Shown one piece after another: positions 34,663 to 42,278 of a stretch of 64,000 nt of DNA. Below the pieces are notes generated by a model, which was given only the letters and a program-made list of their open reading frames with translations, was not told the DNA's origin and searched no databases. This DNA comes from Polynucleobacter sp. 86C-FISCH (GTDB lineage Bacteria; Pseudomonadota; Gammaproteobacteria; Burkholderiales; Burkholderiaceae): positions 310,001-374,000 of the forward strand of contig NZ_JACVOL010000001.1 in assembly GCF_018882415.1 (NCBI RefSeq), given 5' to 3'. Numbering within the stretch: position 1 is the stretch's first letter; each line of letters opens with the position of its first letter. Both the position numbers and the translations under genes were made by a program.

Positions 34663-34866
34663 TGCCAATCCGGAGTTTGGAAAAATCCTGGCACTTCATT
34701 TGGTGGCGCTTATATGGTTGGTGGATGGAATACCAATGGCTCATGTTGGAGTGCAAACTTACAAACAGGAGGTTGTTCTTGTCCTGCCGGTTACTCCGGG
34801 ACATGGATGGGCGGCTGGAATTACTTCGGGAGCGGAGAAATATACTCAGTCGTTTGCCAACGTTAG
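34663..34866 (+). CDS. Silent pilV tail cassette 6 (67 aa, no own start)
   Basis: Reads C-Q-S-G-V-W-K-N-P-G to TAG at 34864. Trp/Gly/Cys-rich (GGWNTNGSCW, GGCSCPAGYSG, GGWNYFGSG). It converges on the expressed tail, so one inversion of segment 6/7 exchanges these two. Confidence 0.8.
   Translation, partial: CQSGVWKNPGTSFGGAYMVGGWNTNGSCWSANLQTGGCSCPAGYSGTWMGGWNYFGSGEIYSVVCQR
34664..34680 (+). repeat. Shufflon site 6 (sfx-like)
   Basis: GCCAATCCGGAGTTTGG, plus orientation, head-to-head with site 7. The pair 6/7 bounds the innermost invertible segment of about 560 bp. Confidence 0.9.
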
Positions 34867-34917
34867 TTTTGCAATTAAAAAGTTGGAATTCACATTGGGG
34901 CAAACATCATGAAAGCA

Positions 34918-36393
34918 TTAGGATTGGTACAGCTCCTGCCAGTTATAAACCCCCTGGCCACTATTGAGCTGGTAAGTAGCCCCAGGCGGCACAAGAATGA
35001 AGGCACCGCCGTAGGATCCGCAACCATTGAACTGCCATTGGAAAAATGACACTAAAGCACCATTAACATAGCCTTGAATGGCAGAAGTCGTTGCGCACGT
35101 AGCTGTGGCTGAAACAGCTATTGGGTAATTGTAGGGATTTATATACTGCGTGTTAAATCTGCGTGCGCCTGTCATGTTGTGCCAAGTTTCTCCGCCCAAA
35201 CCAAGACCCTTGACTGAGTTTCCTTTCCACACCCCGGATTGGCAAGAAAGTGTCAAGCCCGTGGCGTCTTGCGCAATCGAGCCATTAGGTGAGCAGCCAT
35301 TGCCTGCGGTAGCGACCAAACTTGGCACAAAAGTGTTCGCAGTCATTCTTCCTGGAATCACAACATTGCCTGCAGCGTCTTGTGTAACGACCTTGTTCCA
35401 AGCGCCCCACCCTACACCAGCCGTCCCGGATTGTTGCACGCGAATATATTTAGATCCGACGTGGGCACCTGTCATCGGCGCTGCAGTTTGCACTGCGTAA
35501 TAATTTGCCCCATTAACGTGGCGTTGAATATTTACGAAGAACCAATCACCAGTCGGGGCATTAGCCATACCCGCACCGTTAACGCAAGATTGTGTACCAG
35601 GGTTTCCTTCCAATACGTTCAGGTCACCGTAATATCCCGGACAAGCAGTGTTACTTACCCAGATGTTATTTTGACAAGTCAAACTAAGGCCAGTGCCATC
35701 CTGGGCAAAGGCTCCATTAGTCGAGCAAGCACCACCATTGGTTTGAGTAGATGCCATAATTATTGGCGTATTCATCGTATTAAGGCTGGCATTGCCCACG
35801 TTATTTCTATACAAATAATTGCTAACAAACTGCCCATTGCTAAAAGTAAGCAATGAAGCCAAATTACCACCAGAAATTCCGGTATAACCAGCTGTTGATA
35901 CATTCCAACCACCATATGCCCCTTGGGCAATTGAAGTAGCGGATGGCCAAGTTCCTGAATCATTTTTTGGTATGAAGCCTCCCGAAGCCCCAATTAAGGA
36001 TGCAATTTTTGAGGCGATTTCATCAGGTAAAGCAGTGCCACCTATACCTAGTGCCAGCACTTGTAAATTACCAGTACTTGGCTCTAAAACCTGGGCCTGC
36101 CAAGTTTGGCCATATGGATTGGCTCCAGAAAAAGTTGTGGGTAATAACTTAACCGCGGGGGCCTTAAGCATTGCCACAGTTATTACTGCTGGTGTTGTGG
36201 GTGTTGCGAGAGCACTAACAGCGCTAGAGTACTGTGTTATGTAGGACTGAACGGCAACATTAAATTCTCGAGCTTGCCCTGCAGTTGCAGCCACTCTCTG
36301 ATTGGTCATGCTCTGATTGTTGTAATTCATGAACATTATTGCCGCGCCGACCACTAAGAGACTGGCAAAAAGAGAACCCAAAAGTTCGCGCAT
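34918..36393 (-). CDS. pilV: Shufflon-linked pilus adhesin PilV (current tail variant)
   Basis: 491-aa minor pilin/adhesin at the tip of the thin pilus; in R64 it recognises recipient lipopolysaccharide in liquid mating. The hydrophobic N terminus (LLGSLFASLLVVGAAIMFMNYNNQS) is pilin-like but lacks the usual long leader and Glu5. Residues 1-383 are the constant part; the tail from Cys384 is exchangeable. The constant part carries a C-Q-N-N-I-W-V module in SLTCQNNIWVSN that resembles the C-Q-S-G-V-W-K junction. It is the last gene of the pil operon. Confidence 0.92.
   Translation of the reverse strand: MRELLGSLFASLLVVGAAIMFMNYNNQSMTNQRVAATAGQAREFNVAVQSYITQYSSAVSALATPTTPAVITVAMLKAPAVKLLPTTFSGANPYGQTWQAQVLEPSTGNLQVLALGIGGTALPDEIASKIASLIGASGGFIPKNDSGTWPSATSIAQGAYGGWNVSTAGYTGISGGNLASLLTFSNGQFVSNYLYRNNVGNASLNTMNTPIIMASTQTNGGACSTNGAFAQDGTGLSLTCQNNIWVSNTACPGYYGDLNVLEGNPGTQSCVNGAGMANAPTGDWFFVNIQRHVNGANYYAVQTAAPMTGAHVGSKYIRVQQSGTAGVGWGAWNKVVTQDAAGNVVIPGRMTANTFVPSLVATAGNGCSPNGSIAQDATGLTLSCQSGVWKGNSVKGLGLGGETWHNMTGARRFNTQYINPYNYPIAVSATATCATTSAIQGYVNGALVSFFQWQFNGCGSYGGAFILVPPGATYQLNSGQGVYNWQELYQS
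35227..35243 (-). repeat. Shufflon site 7 inside pilV (minus orientation)
   Basis: Minus-strand GCCAATCCGGGGTGTGG within codons 384-389 of pilV. It is the fixed partner for all inversions that change the expressed tail. Confidence 0.9.
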
Positions 36394-36408
36394 AGGGATA
36401 ATTCCAGA

Positions 36409-36897
36409 TTAAAGATCTAGTGTGATTACAGAAACAATATTGCCCGGGAGAATCAGTGTTGGGAGAAGAATTGAGGTATTGCCCAAACCAACAGCGACAC
36501 TGCTCCAAGTCGGCCCTGATGACACTCCAAATGAGGCGTCATTACCTGCGGCTTGAGCTGCCTCAAAAGCAACGCTCTGATTAAAGGTTCCGTAACAAAT
36601 AATGGCCCGGCCATTTCTGCCTCCAGTATTCACTATGACATTGCCAACCCTTTGCAAAAAATCTGTAGAAAAGGGTCGGCCTGTCGATAGCAATACATTG
36701 TTAGGAATGACTCCAATAAAGCCAGGGTTATTTTGCCAGTAACTCATTACCGCATCACGATAGGCCAAAAATGCTTGTCCATCGTTTCTTGATTTTGCTT
36801 GCGTTGAGTTTATTGCTGTAACACTCGCCTGGCTGCTAAAAAGCGCCAGCAAGCCCATGGTCACCACGCTAAAAATAAGAGGGGCAAAATAACCCAT
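36409..36897 (-). CDS. pilM: Small pilus biogenesis protein, PilM-like
   Basis: 162 aa with one N-terminal membrane helix (YFAPLIFSVVTMGLLALF) and a periplasmic part (NDGQAFLAYRDAVMSYWQNNPGFIG). Size, topology and the A-F-x-x-YR-x-AV-x-x-Y pattern fit PilM of IncI thin pili. In R64 pilM lies near the operon start, whereas here it sits between pilS and pilV. It could instead be a second minor pilin. Confidence 0.55.
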   Translation of the reverse strand: MGYFAPLIFSVVTMGLLALFSSQASVTAINSTQAKSRNDGQAFLAYRDAVMSYWQNNPGFIGVIPNNVLLSTGRPFSTDFLQRVGNVIVNTGGRNGRAIICYGTFNQSVAFEAAQAAGNDASFGVSSGPTWSSVAVGLGNTSILLPTLILPGNIVSVITLDL

Positions 36898-36904
36898 GGA
36901 TTAA

Positions 36905-37387
36905 TTAACGTCCAAAAGTAAATACAAGTGAATTTGCATCGCTTGAGCAAAGTGGTGTTACTACCGCTGGATCCGCTGGTAGCGCTACGCTTGTACCGTT
37001 AATAGCAAGGCCACCCAAACCACCAAGAGATGTAGCCATCTTGACGCATGCATCGCTAGGCACTGATGGTTCAGTTACATCAAATAATCCAGCATTACCA
37101 CTATTAGCTGCGACCGTAACTATTCCTCGCCATGGATTCATTAATTGAGTACCTGAAATCATCGAAGAGGGTGCTAGTTTGCCGGCAATAATGACTGACG
37201 GCGTTAGGTTTGTGAAGGTGGTATGGCTGGCGTAAACACTTTGTACTGAACCCACCATTGCTGTAAGGTCGGTAAAGGCCTGGGAAGACTTATTGGTGCT
37301 GGTGACGCTGTTATAAATCAAGACCGCGCCAATCAAACCAATTACTACAATTAATGCTGAAAATAAACTACCGAGTAAGTCACGCAT
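36905..37387 (-). CDS. pilS: Major type IV prepilin PilS-like
   Basis: 160 aa. Start MRDLLGSLFSALIVVIGLIGAVLIYN: a very short leader and a hydrophobic helix that matches the start of pilV (MRELLGSLFASLLVV). A globular pilin-like domain ends with two Cys (PSDACVKM, VTPLCSSDA) as in class B pilins (D-region disulfide). If cut after Gly6 the mature residue 5 is Ala, not Glu. RBS AGGAG. No prepilin peptidase gene is encoded nearby. Confidence 0.78.
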   Translation of the reverse strand: MRDLLGSLFSALIVVIGLIGAVLIYNSVTSTNKSSQAFTDLTAMVGSVQSVYASHTTFTNLTPSVIIAGKLAPSSMISGTQLMNPWRGIVTVAANSGNAGLFDVTEPSVPSDACVKMATSLGGLGGLAINGTSVALPADPAVVTPLCSSDANSLVFTFGR

Positions 37388-37446
37388 TTGCTTCTCCTAA
37401 AGTAAAAAACTACAAGTTAAAAAACTACAACTACAACTACTACAAA

Positions 37447-38571
37447 CTACTTTGCGAGCATGCCAACTTGATTTGAGAGGTCTTGGACCGCCAAAATCAA
37501 AAGAGCCATACCAAAAATCATTACAAATTCAAAAATTGCTGAAACTTTTTTTGCAAGGGTTAAAGTGCGCTCTTCGATTTGCTTGGCCCACTGCTCAACA
37601 AGCGTGATGATTCGCTTCGGAAAATTAGCAAATCCATAAAGCGCTACGATGGACTCGTTAATTTCTGGGGAGGGGAAATTCATCGACAGTCCATCCGCTT
37701 GTATTGGCGTAATAAGAGCGTCACCTAGGCTCATGCCGCCACTATGTAAACGATGGAACAACAAAGTTAAGCGCTCGCGCAAATAAGGTGTTGCCTCTTT
37801 TGATTGCGTCTTTAAGATGGTCACATCGGAGATCCCCGATGCAAGCAGAGTTGTAAAAATCATGAGCCATTGATACCCAACCAGATCTCTGTAGTAGCTC
37901 CACGGGAAATATTGTTCGGCAACCAATCGAGAGGGGCCAGTCCATCTCGGCAGCGTATAAAAAATTGCAGCAATAAAAACAATGATGCCTATCGGAATAC
38001 TTAAGGCCCAGTAGGAATTTATAAAAGAACTGACTTTGTACAGAGCGCTCACCAACCCTTGGGCTTGGGCCTCTGGTACCGCCATAGTGAGTTGCGGAAT
38101 GACAGCGCTTGCCAAATACCAAAGCACCGCGACTGCAATTAGCAAATGACCTACAGAGCTAGCTAAGCCTTGGCGTAAAGTTTGAGTAAGTCTATGTTTG
38201 CGGGCTTGCTGCTCAAGAATCAGCGAGAGAGCAAACGGTAGCCTACTACTTAGTTCACCTGCCGAAATAATAATAATTTCATTTTCCGGCACTAGGCCAC
38301 GCAGGCTTTGTGCGAAAGTATCACCGTTTTTTAAGCGCGAAATAATTACCGCAATAAGTTTTGCATAGCCAGGACGCTTTTGACGCACCATCCTGTCTTG
38401 AAAGAATTTCAGCGAAGTTTCAAGCGCTATATCGTTAGCCACTTGGTCACTCAAATGTTGGTAAAAAGGCTCTCTAATACGCCAGGCAAGGCTTTTCGGC
38501 TCCAATGAGCGTAATGATCCTTTTGCCGATTTAAATCTTGCAATTAACGCGGAGAGGCCAGAAGTACTCAT
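37447..38571 (-). CDS. pilR: Pilus inner-membrane platform protein PilR-like
   Basis: 374 aa, GspF/PilC family. Two cytoplasmic helical domains, and membrane helices at VGHLLIAVAVLWYLASAVI, LSIPIGIIVFIAAIFY and the C-terminal FVMIFGMALLILAVQDL. It forms the platform on which PilQ drives pilin assembly. ATGA overlap with pilQ. Confidence 0.86.
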   Translation of the reverse strand: MSTSGLSALIARFKSAKGSLRSLEPKSLAWRIREPFYQHLSDQVANDIALETSLKFFQDRMVRQKRPGYAKLIAVIISRLKNGDTFAQSLRGLVPENEIIIISAGELSSRLPFALSLILEQQARKHRLTQTLRQGLASSVGHLLIAVAVLWYLASAVIPQLTMAVPEAQAQGLVSALYKVSSFINSYWALSIPIGIIVFIAAIFYTLPRWTGPSRLVAEQYFPWSYYRDLVGYQWLMIFTTLLASGISDVTILKTQSKEATPYLRERLTLLFHRLHSGGMSLGDALITPIQADGLSMNFPSPEINESIVALYGFANFPKRIITLVEQWAKQIEERTLTLAKKVSAIFEFVMIFGMALLILAVQDLSNQVGMLAK

Positions 38572-40208
38572 ATAGATGACGTTGCATCCTTCGGCAATAA
38601 TGAAATGCGTCCTATGGCCTCTTCAACCGCCCGCGGATCTATAAGCCCAGAAAATACTTTTTCAAGCGCTTGATCAAAAATTGGCAAATCGGCATCCAGT
38701 CTTGCGCGATAATTTTTTCTGGCGACAGATGTGCCATGATTGATAAAGTCCGCCATAAGCTCCTCATCACAGACCACAACTTCTGCGATGGCAAAACGCC
38801 CTGAGCTGCCGGTGAAATTGCATTTCTCACAACCACCCTCTTTAAATAAGAAAACATTCTCGAGTGAGCCACGGCTTCTAAGTGCCTTAATTAATCGGCT
38901 ACTAATGTTGTTATTTTGGCCGTCGGCGAAAGAGGTTTTGCAGTGTTCACACAGTTTTGGCACTAGGCGCTGCGCAATGAGTCCACGAATAATTTCAGCA
39001 TCGCAAAAACACTTGCGTGCAAGTAAAACCTGATCCATCAACTCCATGCGGTCAACAATCGTGAACGGGCATGGCGCATGAATTGTGCTCCAGGCCTGAT
39101 GGCCCGTTAGAGCGGCTTCAATTACCGACATAGCCACGGCGGGACCTCGAATCTCTCCTAAGAAGAGGGTTTTCGGGGCCATGCGCAAAGCGCCACGCAC
39201 TAGGTTGGCAAATTCTATACCAACCTCTTCGTCGTTTTTTGCATTGGTGATAACCATCTGGACAGCCCAAGCCATTGGGTTTTCAACTGGATCTTCAACG
39301 CATACCTGCCGGCAATAAGGTCGAATTCTGGCTAGCTCTTGCAGTATCTGAAACAGTGTTGATGTTTTGCCTGAGCCAGTCGGACCGCTAATGACTACAA
39401 CGCCAGAAGGCGAATTCATTAGCAGGTCAATTTTTTCAATTTGATCTGCGCTATAACCCATCTCTTTAAGTGCAAATTTTCCAGCTGGTCTAGGAGGGAA
39501 AGACAATGCTGGTAGGCCGGCTTCCTTTTGGTGACCTGATAGGTACTGGAGGCGTATGGTCATAAAGCTTCCACCATCAGCACCCAAAGAAAATGCAGGG
39601 CCTCTAAAAATACGGCAGGAGGCTAGGCGACACTCAGGCGGAAACTCCGACCCAGAAATCTGAGCATTTTGATATGCCAACTCTTCAAACATTGCAGCTT
39701 TAGTTTGCGCAATGCCTTGAAAAATTGCCCGGGCAATAGCGTTACCTTCGGCATGAAACAAGGTTGCAAACTGATAAAGCTTGCTTTGTATTTCAAATTG
39801 AATGTCAGTATGGGTTCCTCGCATCATGAGATGAATATCTGAGGCGCCGTACTTTCCGGCGGTGGCAATTAAATCAACGGCATAGCTGCGAACCATTAGA
39901 TCAGATTTCTCCATCGATAATTTTTGAGTAAAGCCCTGCTCGCGTAGGGTTGCAATGTGTGCTATTTCGCATATTTGCACCTCTATTTCGGCACGTCTTT
40001 TGTTTCGCGCGATCCAACTTAAAAAGTACGGGTGCCCGCTAGTCCGCTTATCCGTATAGATCACCTTTTGCGATTCATCAATTGCCACTTTGTCAAGCAA
40101 TCGAATGGGGAGTGGGTCAAAACTATGGGCACTACGAGCAATCCCGTTGGCAACGAAACCATCAGGTGGCTCAATAAGCGCTTTGCGAGGAGATAATTTA
40201 AAGTCCAT
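38568..40208 (-). CDS. pilQ: Pilus assembly ATPase PilQ-like (GspE family)
   Basis: 546-aa secretion ATPase. Walker A ISGPTGSGKTSTLF at about residue 276, Asp box VCVEDPVENPM, Walker B TLFLGEIRGP, His box TGHQAWSTIHAP, and a zinc-ribbon-like LCEHCKTSFADG...CEKCNFTGSSGR typical of assembly ATPases. RBS GGGGTG. Overlaps pilO and pilR. Confidence 0.9.
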   Translation of the reverse strand: MDFKLSPRKALIEPPDGFVANGIARSAHSFDPLPIRLLDKVAIDESQKVIYTDKRTSGHPYFLSWIARNKRRAEIEVQICEIAHIATLREQGFTQKLSMEKSDLMVRSYAVDLIATAGKYGASDIHLMMRGTHTDIQFEIQSKLYQFATLFHAEGNAIARAIFQGIAQTKAAMFEELAYQNAQISGSEFPPECRLASCRIFRGPAFSLGADGGSFMTIRLQYLSGHQKEAGLPALSFPPRPAGKFALKEMGYSADQIEKIDLLMNSPSGVVVISGPTGSGKTSTLFQILQELARIRPYCRQVCVEDPVENPMAWAVQMVITNAKNDEEVGIEFANLVRGALRMAPKTLFLGEIRGPAVAMSVIEAALTGHQAWSTIHAPCPFTIVDRMELMDQVLLARKCFCDAEIIRGLIAQRLVPKLCEHCKTSFADGQNNNISSRLIKALRSRGSLENVFLFKEGGCEKCNFTGSSGRFAIAEVVVCDEELMADFINHGTSVARKNYRARLDADLPIFDQALEKVFSGLIDPRAVEEAIGRISLLPKDATSSI

Positions 40209-41439
40209 AAATCACCCCCTCCAGCTTGAACCCTTGGTCATCAGTCAGACTACTGCTGAGCCTCTGGATCCGCATACCTGGTACCTCGCTAAAATCAATT
40301 GCAAATGGGCTTGTTTTACTCGTGATAACAAAACTGGTTTTTTGTAAGCCGGCAATTGCTGGCGTAATAGAATTGGGTCCACTAGTTTGACCGGGCAAAG
40401 GCGCAGCTTGTGAGTTATTACTGTTCCCAAGTTCCATTGTTAACCCTAGGCTTTGCGCGATAAAACGCAGCTTTAAAGCGTTCTCCGTTAAGCCGCTTGG
40501 GTTTAGGGTCTTTTCTGATTGCTGATCTCCGGCAAATTCCAAGGAAGCCGTATGCAGCACTTCCGTTCCGTCTGCATTAAGAACGCCTTCAGGTCGATCT
40601 TTTACAGTTGCGCCAGGTGCTATCTTCCAGCTTGCGCTAAAAGTAGCATCCTGACAGCTAACAGAGCCAAGCCTCCAGCCGTATTGATTTAATGGGAGGT
40701 TAAATAATTTTGCCTTACAGGCCTCTAACCATTGATTCGGCAAGGGCTGATTTAAAGGAGCCAGTGCTTTTAATTTCGTGGCTCTATCTTGTTCTGCACG
40801 TAATTTCAGCGCTTGCTCATGCGCGACCCTTTCAGACTCTTTAACTTGCCAATAGGCAATACCTGCGCTTAGCATACAAAGTGTTAATACACCTATTAGC
40901 AACGGTAATCGAACCTTGATATTGCGGGCAATATTTTTGATGGGCACCAGTTTTGCTTTTGGAATTTCGTGGCGGGATTCTTTTTCAATCGTCTGATCGA
41001 GTAATGCCTCCAAATATTCGAGATCACCCTCTGAAACATTCCAATCACTAAAACTTGCATGCAAGTTTCTAATTTGTTCAATTTCTTCTTGGGTACCAAC
41101 TACATCACCGTCAGGCAATATTGAGTAGCCGTCGCGAACTGCCAAATACCAGTACCGACCATTCCCTAGATTGAAAATTCCATACCAAGGCTCCATATTT
41201 GCATGAGCCAGTTTTGCTGCCAAGCTATAGACTTTTGGCCTAAAAAATTTTTTACCTGAATCAACTAAAGACTCATCACTAAAACCAACCTGAGTTGATA
41301 ATTCAGCAAATCGTAGTCCGTAAGCCAGCGCTCCAAAATGGTTCGCTTCCGCTTTAATTTCTTGAGTGGTAGGCTTAGCATCAAATGCTTGCCACTGCAT
41401 CCCCAACATCCATTGTGTTTTTTTAAACTGAAGAATCAT
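40198..41439 (-). CDS. pilO: Pilus biogenesis protein PilO-like
   Basis: 413 aa, bitopic. A soluble cytoplasmic N-terminal domain (WYGIFNLGNGRYWYLAVRDGYSILPDGD) is followed by one membrane helix near residue 180 (LPLLIGVLTLCMLSAGIAYW), a coiled coil (EHAQALKLRAEQDRATKL-like) and a periplasmic domain. The N-terminal GNGRYW-x-x-A pattern fits PilO of R64 and TcpL-like proteins. ATGA overlap with the 61-aa gene. Confidence 0.82.
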   Translation of the reverse strand: MILQFKKTQWMLGMQWQAFDAKPTTQEIKAEANHFGALAYGLRFAELSTQVGFSDESLVDSGKKFFRPKVYSLAAKLAHANMEPWYGIFNLGNGRYWYLAVRDGYSILPDGDVVGTQEEIEQIRNLHASFSDWNVSEGDLEYLEALLDQTIEKESRHEIPKAKLVPIKNIARNIKVRLPLLIGVLTLCMLSAGIAYWQVKESERVAHEQALKLRAEQDRATKLKALAPLNQPLPNQWLEACKAKLFNLPLNQYGWRLGSVSCQDATFSASWKIAPGATVKDRPEGVLNADGTEVLHTASLEFAGDQQSEKTLNPSGLTENALKLRFIAQSLGLTMELGNSNNSQAAPLPGQTSGPNSITPAIAGLQKTSFVITSKTSPFAIDFSEVPGMRIQRLSSSLTDDQGFKLEGVIYGL

Positions 41440-41621
41440 TTGACCGCTCCTTGGCTAAATGCACAAAGCTTTCGATCTACTTTTAAAAGCATCTTATTTA
41501 ACAACCTCTCCTCTTTTAGATTCTTTGGAAATCGTGTTGCGTTCGATAAAATCCAATGCACAAGAAAGAGCTCATCCTTATTAAAGGTGATGGAGGTAGA
41601 TTCCAATTTCTGTTTGGTCAT
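41436..41621 (-). CDS. Unknown 61-aa protein in the pil operon
   Basis: Small, basic, soluble (STSITFNKDELFLVHWILSNATRFPKNLKEERLLNKMLLKVDRKL is its middle in part). It fills the gap between pilP and pilO and its stop overlaps the pilO start (ATGA), which argues for real translation. No family recognised. Confidence 0.5.
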   Translation of the reverse strand: MTKQKLESTSITFNKDELFLVHWILSNATRFPKNLKEERLLNKMLLKVDRKLCAFSQGAVK

Positions 41622-41649
41622 AAATTTTGATCTTGGCTAAAGAAGTGAA

Positions 41650-42258
41650 TTAAGGGGTGATTAAGTAATCCGCGTTAGTGCCGCTGGTAATCAGCGGTAA
41701 TGAGCGCCTGGTCTTACCAGAACCAAATTGCACCGCGTTGGGAGTAATGTCGGTAATTAGTCCAAACCCAGGAACACTGGTTCCAGTTGATGCTGTAAGA
41801 GCTTGACCATTTGCGAGAAGGATGTTGGCGCGATAACTACCCTCTGCACCAGCAATCATTACCACTCGAGGGGCAGGCGAAGTATTACTACCAACACCCT
41901 CCGAGGTTGCATTAACCCCTTTTGGAGCTGCAGGTCCAGCATTGCCGCCTTGCGCAATTAATTTATTCTTTAGTTCGGCATTCTTTAATTGTTCAGCTAG
42001 CATCACATTTTCTGATCGTAATTTTTCCAAATCCCCAAATGACGGACCCGCCCATGCCGTTGTTGGAGTGGCGCTTGTGGGTAATGTTTCCGAATTAGGG
42101 GCTGTTGCTGACGCGGGAATTTTGACGCCGCTTTCGTGAACAGCATTTGCGGTCACTAAATTTCCGAAAGTCTGCGCTTGGGTTGAGCTAGCCGACAATG
42201 TAAAGTTGAAAAGCAATACTAATGAGGCGGCAATCCTCATATAATTTTTCTGATTCAT
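41650..42258 (-). CDS. pilP: Pilus biogenesis protein PilP-like
   Basis: 202-aa exported protein. Signal peptide (IAASLVLLFNFTLSASSTQA), a coiled coil (LEKLRSENVMLAEQLKNAELKNKLIAQGG in part), a Pro/Gly linker and a C-terminal domain ANILLANGQALTASTGTSVPGFGL typical of PilP of IncI-type thin pili. ATG 42258 has GAGAAAG upstream; the earlier in-frame starts lie at the pilN stop. Confidence 0.8.
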   Translation of the reverse strand: MNQKNYMRIAASLVLLFNFTLSASSTQAQTFGNLVTANAVHESGVKIPASATAPNSETLPTSATPTTAWAGPSFGDLEKLRSENVMLAEQLKNAELKNKLIAQGGNAGPAAPKGVNATSEGVGSNTSPAPRVVMIAGAEGSYRANILLANGQALTASTGTSVPGFGLITDITPNAVQFGSGKTRRSLPLITSGTNADYLITP

Positions 42259-42278
42259 AATTTCTTTCTCAAACATTT

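Larger units (their letters stand above)
33210..35244. repeat. Shufflon: seven recombination sites and seven alternative pilV tails
   Basis: A 2.0-kb multi-inversion region. Sites 1-6 face right and site 7, inside pilV, faces left. All share TTGCCAATCCGGRGTBTGGA and all are read in the same frame as C-Q-S-G-V-W. Each is followed by an open frame that ends with its own stop just before the next site. Inversion between site 7 and site n would place cassette n behind PilV residue 383. The form is that of the IncI R64 shufflon, whose 19-bp repeat I recall as GTGCCAATCCGGTNNNTGG. Confidence 0.92.

Noticed and set aside
33222..34903. Open frames inside the shufflon with internal ATG starts, read as independent small genes on both strands
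   Set aside because: The plus-strand frames run without break from each sfx-like site and lack ribosome binding sites at the internal ATGs; they are silent pilV tails. The minus-strand frames there are shadows.
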